This document shows positions 1 to 6,918 of a stretch of 27,546 bases of DNA, piece after piece; the stretch's first letter is position 1, and every line of letters starts with the position of its first letter. The notes under the pieces are model-generated. The model searched no databases, had not been told where the DNA came from, and saw only the letters and a list, made by a program, of their open reading frames with translations. The stretch covers positions 1 to 27,546 of the forward strand of contig JACNLR010000066.1 in the NCBI GenBank assembly GCA_014381385.1, written 5' to 3'. The position numbers were made by a program, and so were the translations under genes. The DNA comes from Planctomycetota bacterium (GTDB taxonomy: Bacteria > Planctomycetota > Phycisphaerae > Phycisphaerales > SM1A02).

Positions 1-949
1 TCCATATATCTGTCCCCTTTGTACCGATTGCGGGCGTCTCGCAAAGCATGGCTTGTGGATAAACAAGTCCAAAGTTTTCTTGCTGGGGCGGTAAAGCGAA
101 TACATCGACCATTGCATACAGTGACAGTTTTAAATCACCAACAACCATCCCTAAGAAATGCACGCTGTCATCAACTCCAGCAGTTTTTGCGCGCGTTTTT
201 AAAGCATTAATATAGTTTTCATCACCAGTTCCTGCGATAAATAGGCGTGTTTCTGTGCCACGGTCTTTTAAAATTACGACAGCATCAATCAGTGTTTCAA
301 TGGATTTCTTTTCGTGGACGCGGCTCAAAAACAATATCGTAGGCTCTTCTACTGCGCCAAACGTAGCTATCGCATCTTTTGAGCTAGGTACTTTTTGGTA
401 AGGCTCAAGGTCCACTATGCATGGGACAACAGCAATTCGTGCATGTTTAATCCACTTCATCGCTTGCTTCTTTTCTTCCTTGGCAGTCGTATGAACGACC
501 GCGGCGTTCTGCAACATTTTTCGCGCAGCAGTAGCAAGATAGATTCTTTTTTTGAATCCCCGTTGTGCCATACTCCAGTCGTCAAGCATGCCATGTGTAC
601 TTAATACCCAAGGTGTGTTGGAAGAAGCGCAAGCCTTGGCAATTTGAGGGTTAGATAAATCCCACATTGCGTGTATGTGTACTGCGTCTGCTTCCTGAAT
701 TAATTCGGTTGCCAAACTGATTTGCTGTTTGGATAAACGCTTTCCTGCATTTTGAAAGGTGCCAAGGGAATGAACTGTTGGTGTGTTTGGTTCGCACTTT
801 TTCCAAGAATCCGGTACGTCCGTTTCGTCACAGGTGAGCCACGTAACGGCGTGCCCTCGCTTGGCTAGTATGGCACAAATGTCTAGCGCGGCACGTACAG
901 TTCCGCCTTCGGTCAATAAAGTTGTTGGGCAATAATGGAGTAAATTCAA
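1..949 (-). CDS. GT4-family glycosyltransferase, partial (C-terminus beyond the left edge)
   Basis: This is a retaining GT-B (GT4) glycosyltransferase that would transfer a sugar from a nucleotide-sugar donor, probably onto a surface polysaccharide or lipid acceptor. The reading frame stays open from a TTG at 947-949 to the window edge (about 316 codons). The N-terminus reads LNLLHYCPTTLLTEGGTVRA, which is typical of the family's first Rossmann strand and glycine loop. It is followed by VHIHAMWD and STHGMLDD, the middle domain start ILFLSRVHEKKSIETLIDA, and the donor-site region PPQQENFGLVYPQAM. A TGA at 980-982 limits upstream extension. TTG 965-967 is the only other plausible start, and 949 gives the family-like N-terminus. 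The second Glu of the donor-site EX7E motif is read as Gln (CAA). The gene follows the transglutaminase-like gene after 49 bases, so co-transcription is likely. The acceptor is unknown. Confidence 0.85.
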   Translation of the reverse strand, partial: MNLLHYCPTTLLTEGGTVRAALDICAILAKRGHAVTWLTCDETDVPDSWKKCEPNTPTVHSLGTFQNAGKRLSKQQISLATELIQEADAVHIHAMWDLSNPQIAKACASSNTPWVLSTHGMLDDWSMAQRGFKKRIYLATAARKMLQNAAVVHTTAKEEKKQAMKWIKHARIAVVPCIVDLEPYQKVPSSKDAIATFGAVEEPTILFLSRVHEKKSIETLIDAVVILKDRGTETRLFIAGTGDENYINALKTRAKTAGVDDSVHFLGMVVGDLKLSLYAMVDVFALPPQQENFGLVYPQAMLCETPAIGTKGTDIW

Positions 950-998
950 AACGGTTTTTTCAAGCAAGTATGTATGAGGTCAGCGAATCATTGGTTGG

Positions 999-1850
999 TT
1001 AACGCAACTCAACTACTTTGAAGTTGCCAAGATCCACAGCGTTCTGTCTGTCTTTAGGTATTCGACCAATTGGCCAAGAATCAGTGAGTTCAATCAACAC
1101 CCAATCTTTGTTTTTATATCGAATAGACCGTTCGTTTTGTTCGGGTCTCAGTTGCACCGCAGCAAACAAATGTTCTTCCATAACAATAAAGCATACATCT
1201 ACAAGTCCGATGTTTTGCACGAGTGCGGCAAAGAGCATGCTCTTTGAATCGCAATCACCCCAGCCACAAGCAAGTGTTTCAAGTGGCATCATTGCACCCG
1301 CGGTTAGAATTTTTTCGCCGAGGTTGTTGATTTTATAATCAGCGGGAACTCTGTAAGGCATGGATTGAACAAAAGAAGCGAATGCGCCTGTGAGATCTCG
1401 TTTTGAGCGATACCCATTTCTGCGAGCGGTACTTCTAATTCTTTTGGCGACTTTAGTTAACGCTTGTTTGTTTTGGTTAGTCACCCAGTTGTAGTCGATC
1501 GTAAATTTGTTGCCTTCCTGAAGCATTCTAATACCGTGAGATTGAGCTTTGTTGTGTAATTGTTGTTGTTTTCGAGCTAAATCTTTTTCATCGATGTAAG
1601 TAAAAGTTGTCCAAGATTTAGGTACACCAAAGGAATCTGCAGCGCGTTTAACCTCTTCGGGATCAATTTCAATTTTACAAACAAGTTCTTGCATCACAGA
1701 ACCATGTTTAACGACAGCGGTATCGCCTTCCCAACGGACAACTTCTCGTGAGTTTATATCAGTCCAAATGAACGTCGTATAACTCGACGCAAATAGTGTG
1801 CTGTTTAGCACGGATAATGTTAGTCCAAAAATGAAAAGGTTAACTCGTGG
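999..1850 (-). CDS. Exported transglutaminase-like (cysteine protease fold) protein
   Basis: From the ATG at 1850 the protein has about 283 residues and begins MPRVNLFIFGLTLSVLNSTLFASS, a plausible Sec signal peptide. A transglutaminase-like core follows, with the triad in family order: Cys200 in GWGDCDSKS, His227 in MEEHLFAAV and Asp257 in ELTDSWPIG. Bacterial members of this fold act as proteases, amidases or cross-linking enzymes outside the cytoplasm; the substrate here cannot be read from sequence. A longer frame from ATG 1910 would add 20 basic residues before the signal peptide and would overlap the aldolase by 71 bases. The shorter start leaves an 11-base overlap, which suits translational coupling. 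The gene lies between threonine aldolase and a glycosyltransferase on the same strand. A role in cell-envelope processing is inference. Confidence 0.75.
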   Translation of the reverse strand, partial: PRVNLFIFGLTLSVLNSTLFASSYTTFIWTDINSREVVRWEGDTAVVKHGSVMQELVCKIEIDPEEVKRAADSFGVPKSWTTFTYIDEKDLARKQQQLHNKAQSHGIRMLQEGNKFTIDYNWVTNQNKQALTKVAKRIRSTARRNGYRSKRDLTGAFASFVQSMPYRVPADYKINNLGEKILTAGAMMPLETLACGWGDCDSKSMLFAALVQNIGLVDVCFIVMEEHLFAAVQLRPEQNERSIRYKNKDWVLIELTDSWPIGRIPKDRQNAVDLGNFKVVELR

Positions 1851-2907
1851 CATGGTTGCAAGTGTCGGTAGTAATTTGAATCGCGCGATCAATCTCCTCT
1901 TGAGAAACATTTAAGTGTGTTACGAATCGAATTCGCTGCATATCAAGAGCTTCAGCTAAGACTCCGTTATCCCCTAATTTTCGGCATAATGAAGACCCAT
2001 CTCCAAGCCTTTTGTCAATATCGAAAAATACGAGATTGGTATCCGTCATGTTCGCATCACAAACCACACCATCGATAGAGTTTAACCCTTCGGCGAGTTG
2101 TTTCGCATGGGTATGGTCAATCTGCAACCGCTCAAGATGGTTGTCAATCGCATATATTGCAGCGCCAGCGAGAATGCCAGATTGTCGCATCGTTCCACCA
2201 AACATTTTTCTGAATCGACGCACCTCATGAATAGTTTCCGTATCGCCTACGACAACGGACCCTGCAGGGCAGCCAAGCCCTTTTGAAAAACAAGCAGAGA
2301 TAGTGTCAAACGGCGTTGCCCAAGTGGCGGCATCAATGCCTGATGCAACAATTGCGTGCCAAATCCGTGCACCATCGAGGTGTGTTTTGAGACCTAGTTT
2401 GTGCGCAGTTTTGCAAACGCTTGTTACTTGTTTAAGTGGCCAAATAGATCCGCCGCCTCGGTTATGTGTATTTTCCAAAGAAACAAGGCGACTCCTTCCA
2501 AAGTGAAAGTCTGTTGGGCGGTAAAGCTTTTGGACGTCTTCTGCAGTAAAAAAACCGCGAGCTCCCTTAGCGATTGCAAAACTGCATCCGCTTAATGCTG
2601 CTGCACCACCAGCTTCGTACCGTACGATGTGGCTTTCGCCGTGTAGGATAATTTCATCTCCAGGCTGTGTATGCGCTCGAATCGCAGTTTGATTTGCCAT
2701 GGTTCCAGATGGGACAAAACATGCGTCTTCTTTGCCAAACAATGCAGCGCATTTTTCTTGAAGTTTATTGACTGTCGGATCATCGCCCCAGACGTCATCT
2801 CCAAGTGGTGCCTCCATCATCGCACAGCGCATTGCATCGGTTGGTTGTGTAACGGTATCGCTGCGAAGATCGATTGGTTTGTCCACCATGTGTTCGATTG
2901 TAGACAT
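1840..2907 (-). CDS. ltaE: Low-specificity L-threonine aldolase (PLP-dependent)
   Basis: This enzyme would cleave L-threonine or L-allo-threonine to glycine and acetaldehyde in the cytoplasm. It belongs to the beta-eliminating-lyase branch of fold-type I PLP enzymes. The signature N-terminus IDLRSDTVTQPT is followed by GDDVWGDDPTVNKLQEKCAALFGKE, the FVPSGTMANQTAI phosphate-binding stretch, HLDGARIW (the Asp that contacts the pyridine ring) and FSKGLGCPAGS, whose Lys (residue 209 from this start) should hold PLP. Length is normal for the family. The frame is open to an ATG at 2934, and ATG 2889 gives the most family-like N-terminus. I chose 2907 (MSTIEHMVDKP) because a weak purine-rich stretch precedes it. 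The gene is divergent from the HdeD-like gene with only about 30 bases between starts. Its 3' end overlaps the start of the transglutaminase-like gene. Confidence 0.9.
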   Translation of the reverse strand: MSTIEHMVDKPIDLRSDTVTQPTDAMRCAMMEAPLGDDVWGDDPTVNKLQEKCAALFGKEDACFVPSGTMANQTAIRAHTQPGDEIILHGESHIVRYEAGGAAALSGCSFAIAKGARGFFTAEDVQKLYRPTDFHFGRSRLVSLENTHNRGGGSIWPLKQVTSVCKTAHKLGLKTHLDGARIWHAIVASGIDAATWATPFDTISACFSKGLGCPAGSVVVGDTETIHEVRRFRKMFGGTMRQSGILAGAAIYAIDNHLERLQIDHTHAKQLAEGLNSIDGVVCDANMTDTNLVFFDIDKRLGDGSSLCRKLGDNGVLAEALDMQRIRFVTHLNVSQEEIDRAIQITTDTCNHATS

Positions 2908-2936
2908 TTGCTTCGCTTTCTGTGTACCATTCAAAC

Positions 2937-3467
2937 ATGATTAATTGGAAATGGTTTATTGTTGAGGGACTCATCCTCTTTGTGCTTGGCGTATTGGCGA
3001 TTGCAAGACCGGGAATTGCAGCGGAAGCAGTCATCATTTTTCTTGGCTGGTTACTCCTTATTGTTGGAGGAGTATCCTTACTCGGCGGGCTATCTACTCA
3101 ATCTGGCCCAAGGAAACCCGTTTCAATTGGTGGGGGTGCAATTACTTTGGCATTCGGATTGCTTTTCCTATTATTACCAGCACCTGCTCTGGCAACTATT
3201 ACAGTTGTTCTCGCGATTTTCTTTTTACTTTCAGGCTTCGCCGAAATTTCTTCATCGATGGCACTTCGCTCTAAGGGTGGTCAATCGAACCATTGGGGTT
3301 TAGCATTTTTCAGTGGCATTATTGCTGTGATGCTTGGTGTGATGATGCTTGCGATGTGGCCAAGTTCGTACGAAATTATTGGATTGTTTCTAGGCATTAA
3401 CTTTCTTTTAAATGGCACTTATTTGGTATCCCTTGGATGGTTTTTTAGGTTCGCACCGGCACATTGA
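2937..3467 (+). CDS. HdeD/DUF308-family membrane protein
   Basis: This protein of about 176 residues is almost entirely hydrophobic, with roughly six membrane segments arranged as two-helix units, the usual HdeD/DUF308 build. It starts MINWKWFIVEGLILFVLGVL and has a glycine-rich turn after the second helix. In E. coli, HdeD is an inner-membrane protein tied to acid resistance at high cell density; its biochemical activity is unknown. ATG 2937 was chosen; an in-frame GTG at 2922 would lengthen it by five residues. The stop codon is two bases before the next gene's ATG, so the two are very probably translated from one mRNA. The partner is a ClC antiporter, another family used in acid resistance, which supports an acid-stress role by inference. 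Confidence 0.8.
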   Translation: MINWKWFIVEGLILFVLGVLAIARPGIAAEAVIIFLGWLLLIVGGVSLLGGLSTQSGPRKPVSIGGGAITLAFGLLFLLLPAPALATITVVLAIFFLLSGFAEISSSMALRSKGGQSNHWGLAFFSGIIAVMLGVMMLAMWPSSYEIIGLFLGINFLLNGTYLVSLGWFFRFAPAH

Positions 3468-3469
3468 TT

Positions 3470-4777
3470 ATGTCAGATAGAGTTCAAAAAAGAATTTCTC
3501 CTTTAGATTGGCTTGTCGTTTTGATAGCGGCGGGTATCGTTGGATTGGTTGCGTACTATTTTGCATATATGGGGAGGGCATCGGAGGGGATGCACGATGT
3601 TCTGATAGAAAACTACGCTTGGGTGTTGTATCTTTTGCCAGCAATCGGATTGACAATTATCACGTTACTTCGTGTTACATTGTTTCTAGGAACAGAAGGC
3701 ACTGGAATACCACAAACAATAGCAGCGCTCGGAGTGAAAAAAGAAATTGATCGAACAAAAATGTTATCAATGAGAATTTTGGTGGGAAAAATAATTTTGA
3801 CAACTTTTGGGCTGTTTAGCGGAGCTTCTATGGGACGCGAAGGGCCAACGGTCCAAGCTGGAGCATGCATCATGTTCTATTGCAGAAAAATTATCGCATT
3901 CCCTCAGCATATTGTGCAGCGGGGCTTGATACTCGCAGGTGGAGCTGCAGGTATTGCTGCAGCATTTAATGCGCCGATTGCTGGCATTGTTTTTTCAATT
4001 GAAGAAATCAGTCGATCGTTTGATAAGCGAAATCTTGGCATTATTATTTGCGTAGTAATGGCAGCGTGTTTAGTTTGCATTGGGTTTTACGGAGATTATT
4101 GGTTTTATGGCGAGGTTGAATCTCCAATGGCCACTTGGCAAGAGTGGATTTTTGTACCCTTGATTGCGAGTGCAATGGGATTAGGTGGAGGTTTGTTTTC
4201 TCTGTTCATCATCTCGGTGTACCCGAAAATTTCAAAAATGATGCTGCGCAGACCAATCGTATTGCCTATGAGTATCGGTCTACTAATCGGGTTTATAGGA
4301 TGGCTAAGTGCGGGGCAAACGCTTGGTACTGGTTTTGTTGAAACGCAAAACATGCTCATCCACGGCGAAGAGATGAATTGGTACTACGGGCTGCTCAGAA
4401 TGACAGCGACTGCACTCACGCTCTTGAGCGGAATTCCCGGCGGTTTATTCGACCCTACGCTTTCAGCGGGTGCTGGCTTTGGCCAGTGGTTTACAAGTGT
4501 AGTACACAACTTTGATTGGGCATCTACTGTAGATGCGAATCTGATTATGATGATTGCAATGGCATGTTTCTTTGCAGCTGTTGTGCAAAGTCCAATTACA
4601 GCAGTTGTGATAATGGTAGAAATGACGGATGCACTTCACGCAACATTACCTATGTTTGTTGGTGCACTTATCGCGTATATGATTTCAACTCGAATTTGCA
4701 CTTCTTCGATTTATGTTTCGCTAGCAAACGATTATTTTAATGTCAGCGATTCTAAAGAACTTCCTCGGGAAGCTTGA
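3470..4777 (+). CDS. ClC-family chloride channel / H+-Cl- antiporter
   Basis: This is a polytopic inner-membrane ClC protein of about 435 residues without C-terminal CBS domains. The signature loops are visible in order: GTGIP (the anion-binding GSGIP loop with Thr in place of Ser), GREGP with the gating glutamate at residue 124, and GGAAGIAAAFNAPIAG. These are followed by FSIEEI, where Glu179 lies at the spacing of the internal proton glutamate of ClC-ec1, then GIPGGLFDPTLSAG, and Tyr415 in TSSIY, which aligns with the anion-coordinating tyrosine. Retention of both glutamates argues for a proton-coupled exchanger rather than a passive channel. An alternative TTG start at 3464 would overlap the upstream stop. 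The 3' end overlaps the convergent sigma-like gene by 46 bases. Confidence 0.92.
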   Translation: MSDRVQKRISPLDWLVVLIAAGIVGLVAYYFAYMGRASEGMHDVLIENYAWVLYLLPAIGLTIITLLRVTLFLGTEGTGIPQTIAALGVKKEIDRTKMLSMRILVGKIILTTFGLFSGASMGREGPTVQAGACIMFYCRKIIAFPQHIVQRGLILAGGAAGIAAAFNAPIAGIVFSIEEISRSFDKRNLGIIICVVMAACLVCIGFYGDYWFYGEVESPMATWQEWIFVPLIASAMGLGGGLFSLFIISVYPKISKMMLRRPIVLPMSIGLLIGFIGWLSAGQTLGTGFVETQNMLIHGEEMNWYYGLLRMTATALTLLSGIPGGLFDPTLSAGAGFGQWFTSVVHNFDWASTVDANLIMMIAMACFFAAVVQSPITAVVIMVEMTDALHATLPMFVGALIAYMISTRICTSSIYVSLANDYFNVSDSKELPREA

Positions 4778-5043
4778 ATAGATGCTCGAGCGAGTTTTCG
4801 CAATCGATGAACTCTGCAAAGTACATCACTCATTGACATATTGAGAACAACATGGATTTCCCATGGGGAAAGGCGTTCTGCGAAATGCAGTGCAAGTACT
4901 TGACGATCAGTCCACGATAGATTCGAGAAAAATATGCCTAGCCTGTCGTCGTATTGGTCGGTTTGAAGGCGTAAGTTTCGCGTTTTAGTTGTGGGTAACG
5001 ATGAGGGGCCAATATGGCCAAGTGGTGATATGTCGGCGATCAT
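4732..5043 (-). CDS. Small sigma-70 region-4-like (helix-turn-helix) protein
   Basis: A 103-residue protein. Residues 41-88 read like sigma-70 region 4: NLSWTDRQVLALHFAERLSP, then WEIHVVLNMSMSDVLCRVHR and LRKLARA. This is the pattern of ECF sigma C-termini that bind the -35 element or act as a generic helix-turn-helix. There is no region 2 in front of it; the first 40 residues are polar and unremarkable. It could be a stand-alone transcription regulator, an anti-sigma-like decoy or a sigma remnant. The start ATG at 5043 has AGGAAG about seven bases upstream, supporting expression. The 3' end runs 46 bases into the ClC gene on the opposite strand. A small bulged hairpin lies just upstream (about 5064-5089). 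The family call is moderate and the target genes are unknown. Confidence 0.55.
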   Translation of the reverse strand: MIADISPLGHIGPSSLPTTKTRNLRLQTDQYDDRLGIFFSNLSWTDRQVLALHFAERLSPWEIHVVLNMSMSDVLCRVHRLRKLARASIQASRGSSLESLTLK

Positions 5044-5241
5044 GGGCGACTTCCTGTCTTGTTAAGAAACCAGCACTCCGCTGGTTCTTGATGACAAGCT
5101 AGACCATACGAAAAATCATTCATAAAATTATGTCGAAAAATTATGTATTACCTGAAAAGAAAATCGGTGGGTGCAATTGTCTCTGGTAGTGGCATGGAAG
5201 CCACTTTACTAAAACTCCTCTCTCTTTCTTCCTTCTCCTCT

Positions 5242-5270
5242 GCGAGCCTACGCCAAAAGCGTGGGCTCGC
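5242..5270. repeat. REP-like GC-rich inverted repeat
   Basis: A 12-bp left arm GCGAGCCTACGC and right arm GCGTGGGCTCGC are separated by the loop CAAAA. The arms pair at 11 of 12 positions, with the remaining one a possible G-T wobble. No T-run follows on the plus strand, so a standard intrinsic terminator is unlikely. Its GC-rich base composition differs from the surrounding AT-rich spacer. It is preceded by TTCTCCTCTG, and the same ten bases precede or overlap the next hairpin at 5297. This suggests a dispersed or mobile palindromic repeat family, which cannot be confirmed from one window. Confidence 0.65.
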
Positions 5271-5296
5271 GGCGTTTAACGCATACCCCATTTTCT

Positions 5297-5331
5297 CCTC
5301 TGAGACTTTTTTTTCAAAAAAGTCTCAGAGG
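5297..5331. repeat. Perfect 16-bp hairpin with A/T-rich inner stem
   Basis: The arms CCTCTGAGACTTTTTT (5297-5312) and AAAAAAGTCTCAGAGG (5316-5331) are exact reverse complements around the three-base loop TTC. The right arm is also the beginning of the 30-bp tandem repeat, so hairpin and array share the core AGTCTCAGAGG. It could form a stable structure in RNA on either strand or a cruciform in DNA. It lies downstream of the PilZ gene (minus strand) and could protect or end that transcript, although a classic terminator T-tract outside the stem is absent. Confidence 0.75.
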
Positions 5332-5391
5332 CGATTTTTGGGCTAAAAAAAGTCTCAGAGGCGATTTTTGGGCTAAAAAAAGTCTCAGAGG
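5321..5391. repeat. 30-bp direct tandem repeat, two full copies plus an 11-bp partial
   Basis: The unit begins AGTCTCAGAGGCG and ends GGGCTAAAAAA. It occurs at 5321-5350 and 5351-5380 without mismatch, and the third copy stops after AGTCTCAGAGG at 5391. The array ends seven bases before the PilZ stop codon (5398-5400). A unit of 30 bp keeps any overlapping reading frame intact; on the minus strand it would read as a decapeptide repeat (ASETFFSPKI), but I see no reason to believe it is translated. There are no spacers, so it is not a CRISPR array. Confidence 0.85.
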
Positions 5392-5397
5392 AGAGAT

Positions 5398-5721
5398 TTA
5401 GGAGCCAAAAAACCAGACGCCGCAGTGAAAACCCTCGTCGTCGGGTGTTGTGCTGCTCCAAGCAACCATCATGGGCTGGTGGACGGCAGTTCCTTCGGGT
5501 AGATATCGCGTAATAACACCCGTCATGCCTTCAGAAAGGGGGAATTGCGAGATTATTCGCATCCCGCCCTCACTCCTATCTACAACTCGATAGCGAATTG
5601 GAGTATCAAAATCATGGCTCCAACGCAAGACAGCTTCGCCTTGGTACTCAGTTCTAGTACGATCACGGCGGTTTTGGTCGGTTGAAAAAGAGTCCGTATG
5701 TATACTTTGGTCATGGATCAT
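5398..5721 (-). CDS. PilZ-domain protein (putative c-di-GMP receptor)
   Basis: A 107-residue single-domain protein. The two c-di-GMP-binding motifs of PilZ are present at normal spacing: RxxxR at Arg19-Arg23 (in NRRDRTR) and D/NxSxxG at Asp48-Gly53 (DRSEGG). A beta-rich remainder ends with HCGVWFFGS, as is common for the last strand of the barrel. PilZ proteins bind c-di-GMP and pass the signal to a partner, often polysaccharide or pilus machinery. Both kinds of machinery are encoded within this window, which makes them candidate targets by inference. The start ATG 5721 gives a natural N-terminal tail before the RxxxR motif. The gene is 54 bases downstream of lipA on the same strand. The tandem repeat block follows its stop codon. 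Confidence 0.85.
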   Translation of the reverse strand: MIHDQSIHTDSFSTDQNRRDRTRTEYQGEAVLRWSHDFDTPIRYRVVDRSEGGMRIISQFPLSEGMTGVITRYLPEGTAVHQPMMVAWSSTTPDDEGFHCGVWFFGS

Positions 5722-5775
5722 GCAATTCGAATCGGCTGCTCTTCGAATGAACTTAACCTGTTATAAAGAAATTAG

Positions 5776-6789
5776 TTACGATTTGTCGCCGCTTTGCTCA
5801 TATGCTCTAACTTGCTCTTCAGCGTGGTAAGAACTTCGCACAAGAGGACCCGATTCTACAACTCGAAAACCCAGTTTTAAGCCCTGCGCCTTATAAAGAG
5901 CAAACTGGTCAGGGTGTACCCACCTATCAATTGGTAAGTGATTACGGCTTGGCTGCAAATATTGACCTATCGTGATAATTTCTGTTCCAGTTTTTTGCCG
6001 AATATCTGCGAGCATTGTTAGAATTTCTTCATCAGTTTCGCCAATTCCAACCATTATGCCGGTTTTGCAAACAAGCCCAGCATCTGAAATACGTTTGAGT
6101 ACATCGATCGATCGATCGTACGTTGCCTGAGGGCGAACGGCTCTATGCATTCGTGGTACCGTTTCTAAGTTGTGCGAAAGGATTTCTGGTTTTGCTTCAA
6201 TAATAGTAGCCAAATCAGCTGGGTCACCCTGTAAATCTCCGATGAGGGCCTCTACTGAGGTATCAGGGGCTGTTCTGTGCACTTCTCGAATCGTTTCAGC
6301 CCATAGAGCAGCACCGCCATCGGGCAAATCATCGCGGTCTACGCACGTAATTACAATGTGTCGTAATCCCATAAGCGCAACAGACTTACCCACATTTACT
6401 GGCTCATCGTAATCAGGTGAACTCGGTTTACCAGTACGGACATTGCAAAAGCCACAGGATCTAGTGCAGATATCGCCAAGAATCATGATTGTTGCTGTGC
6501 CCCTTGTCCAGCAATCACCAATATTCGGACAGGAGGCCTCTTGGCAAACGGTATGTAGACCATGCTCTTCCATGTTCTTACGCATTGCCACGTATTTCTC
6601 ACCGTTTGGAATCTGCGCACGTATCCAAGGGGGTTTCCGTTGCATGAGAAGCGAATTGGAGCCTTCCTCATTATTGAGAACTCGCCCACTTAAATCAACG
6701 AAGACCGAACTTCTTGTTTTGCGAGCCGTATCACCACCAAGTGGCCTTGGGTGTCTAGATGTAGGAGAAGGTTTTGTCACAGGGTACAT
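5776..6789 (-). CDS. lipA: Lipoyl synthase (radical SAM, two 4Fe-4S clusters)
   Basis: This enzyme inserts two sulfur atoms into octanoyl-lysine on lipoate-dependent proteins such as the E2 subunits and GcvH. Both cluster motifs are intact: the auxiliary cluster CX4CX5C (Cys82, Cys87, Cys93 in VCQEASCPNIGDCW) and the radical-SAM CX3CX2C (Cys108, Cys112, Cys115 in CTRSCGFCNV). The C-terminal RSSYHAEE carries the conserved RSSY serine that ligates the auxiliary cluster. At 337 residues it is slightly longer than usual. The first 48 residues (to LLMQRKPPWIRAQ) are not conserved-looking, so a start at ATG 6645 is possible; the longer frame is kept because nothing rules it out. The gene is divergent from the exopolysaccharide locus. 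No lipB is seen in the window. Confidence 0.95.
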   Translation of the reverse strand: MYPVTKPSPTSRHPRPLGGDTARKTRSSVFVDLSGRVLNNEEGSNSLLMQRKPPWIRAQIPNGEKYVAMRKNMEEHGLHTVCQEASCPNIGDCWTRGTATIMILGDICTRSCGFCNVRTGKPSSPDYDEPVNVGKSVALMGLRHIVITCVDRDDLPDGGAALWAETIREVHRTAPDTSVEALIGDLQGDPADLATIIEAKPEILSHNLETVPRMHRAVRPQATYDRSIDVLKRISDAGLVCKTGIMVGIGETDEEILTMLADIRQKTGTEIITIGQYLQPSRNHLPIDRWVHPDQFALYKAQGLKLGFRVVESGPLVRSSYHAEEQVRAYEQSGDKS

Positions 6790-6906
6790 ATTCTACCAGA
6801 CCTACTGCGATAATCGTTCATCAACGCGGTTGTCATTGGTCGATGAAGTCCGATACCATCCCGCATATCACTATTGCGGGGGCTATTCGTTGGTGTTTTG
6901 ATATGC

Positions 6907-6912
6907 AAAGGG
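6907..6912 (+). promoter_or_regulatory. Ribosome-binding site that favours the TTG start at 6919
   Basis: AAAGGG lies six bases before the TTG at 6919. Upstream in-frame TTGs (6874, 6898) lack a comparable site. The start chosen gives the lipoprotein a short basic n-region (KKKLRLQTR). Confidence 0.5.
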
Positions 6913-6918
6913 CTTTCC

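Larger units (their letters stand above)
5044..5397. other. Intergenic block with hairpins and short repeats
   Basis: No convincing gene lies in these 354 bases. The right half holds the REP-like hairpin and the 30-bp repeat array listed separately. The left half should contain the promoter and 5' leader of the sigma-like gene and includes two further hairpins. One has a perfect 7-bp stem (AACCAGC/GCTGGTT, 5068-5086), extendable by three pairs around a bulge. The other has a 6-bp stem (AGTGGC/GCCACT, 5188-5205). A pyrimidine-rich stretch (about 5212-5240) precedes the REP-like hairpin. I cannot place -35/-10 boxes with confidence. Confidence 0.6.

Noticed and set aside
1850..1910. Longer N-terminus for the transglutaminase-like protein
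   Set aside because: It would place 20 basic residues before a good signal peptide and create a 71-base overlap with the aldolase gene. Not excluded, but less likely.
5143..5346. Plus-strand reading frame across the intergenic hairpins
   Set aside because: Low-complexity serine/leucine composition from a pyrimidine tract, no ribosome-binding site of note, and it covers non-coding inverted repeats.
5321..5391. Possible CRISPR array
   Set aside because: The 30-bp units are directly adjacent with no spacers, there are only two full copies, and no cas genes are present.
5276..5461. Minus-strand reading frame with a decapeptide repeat (ASETFFSPKI)
   Set aside because: It arises from the 30-bp DNA repeat, overlaps the end of the PilZ gene in another frame, and has no recognisable domain or convincing start signal.
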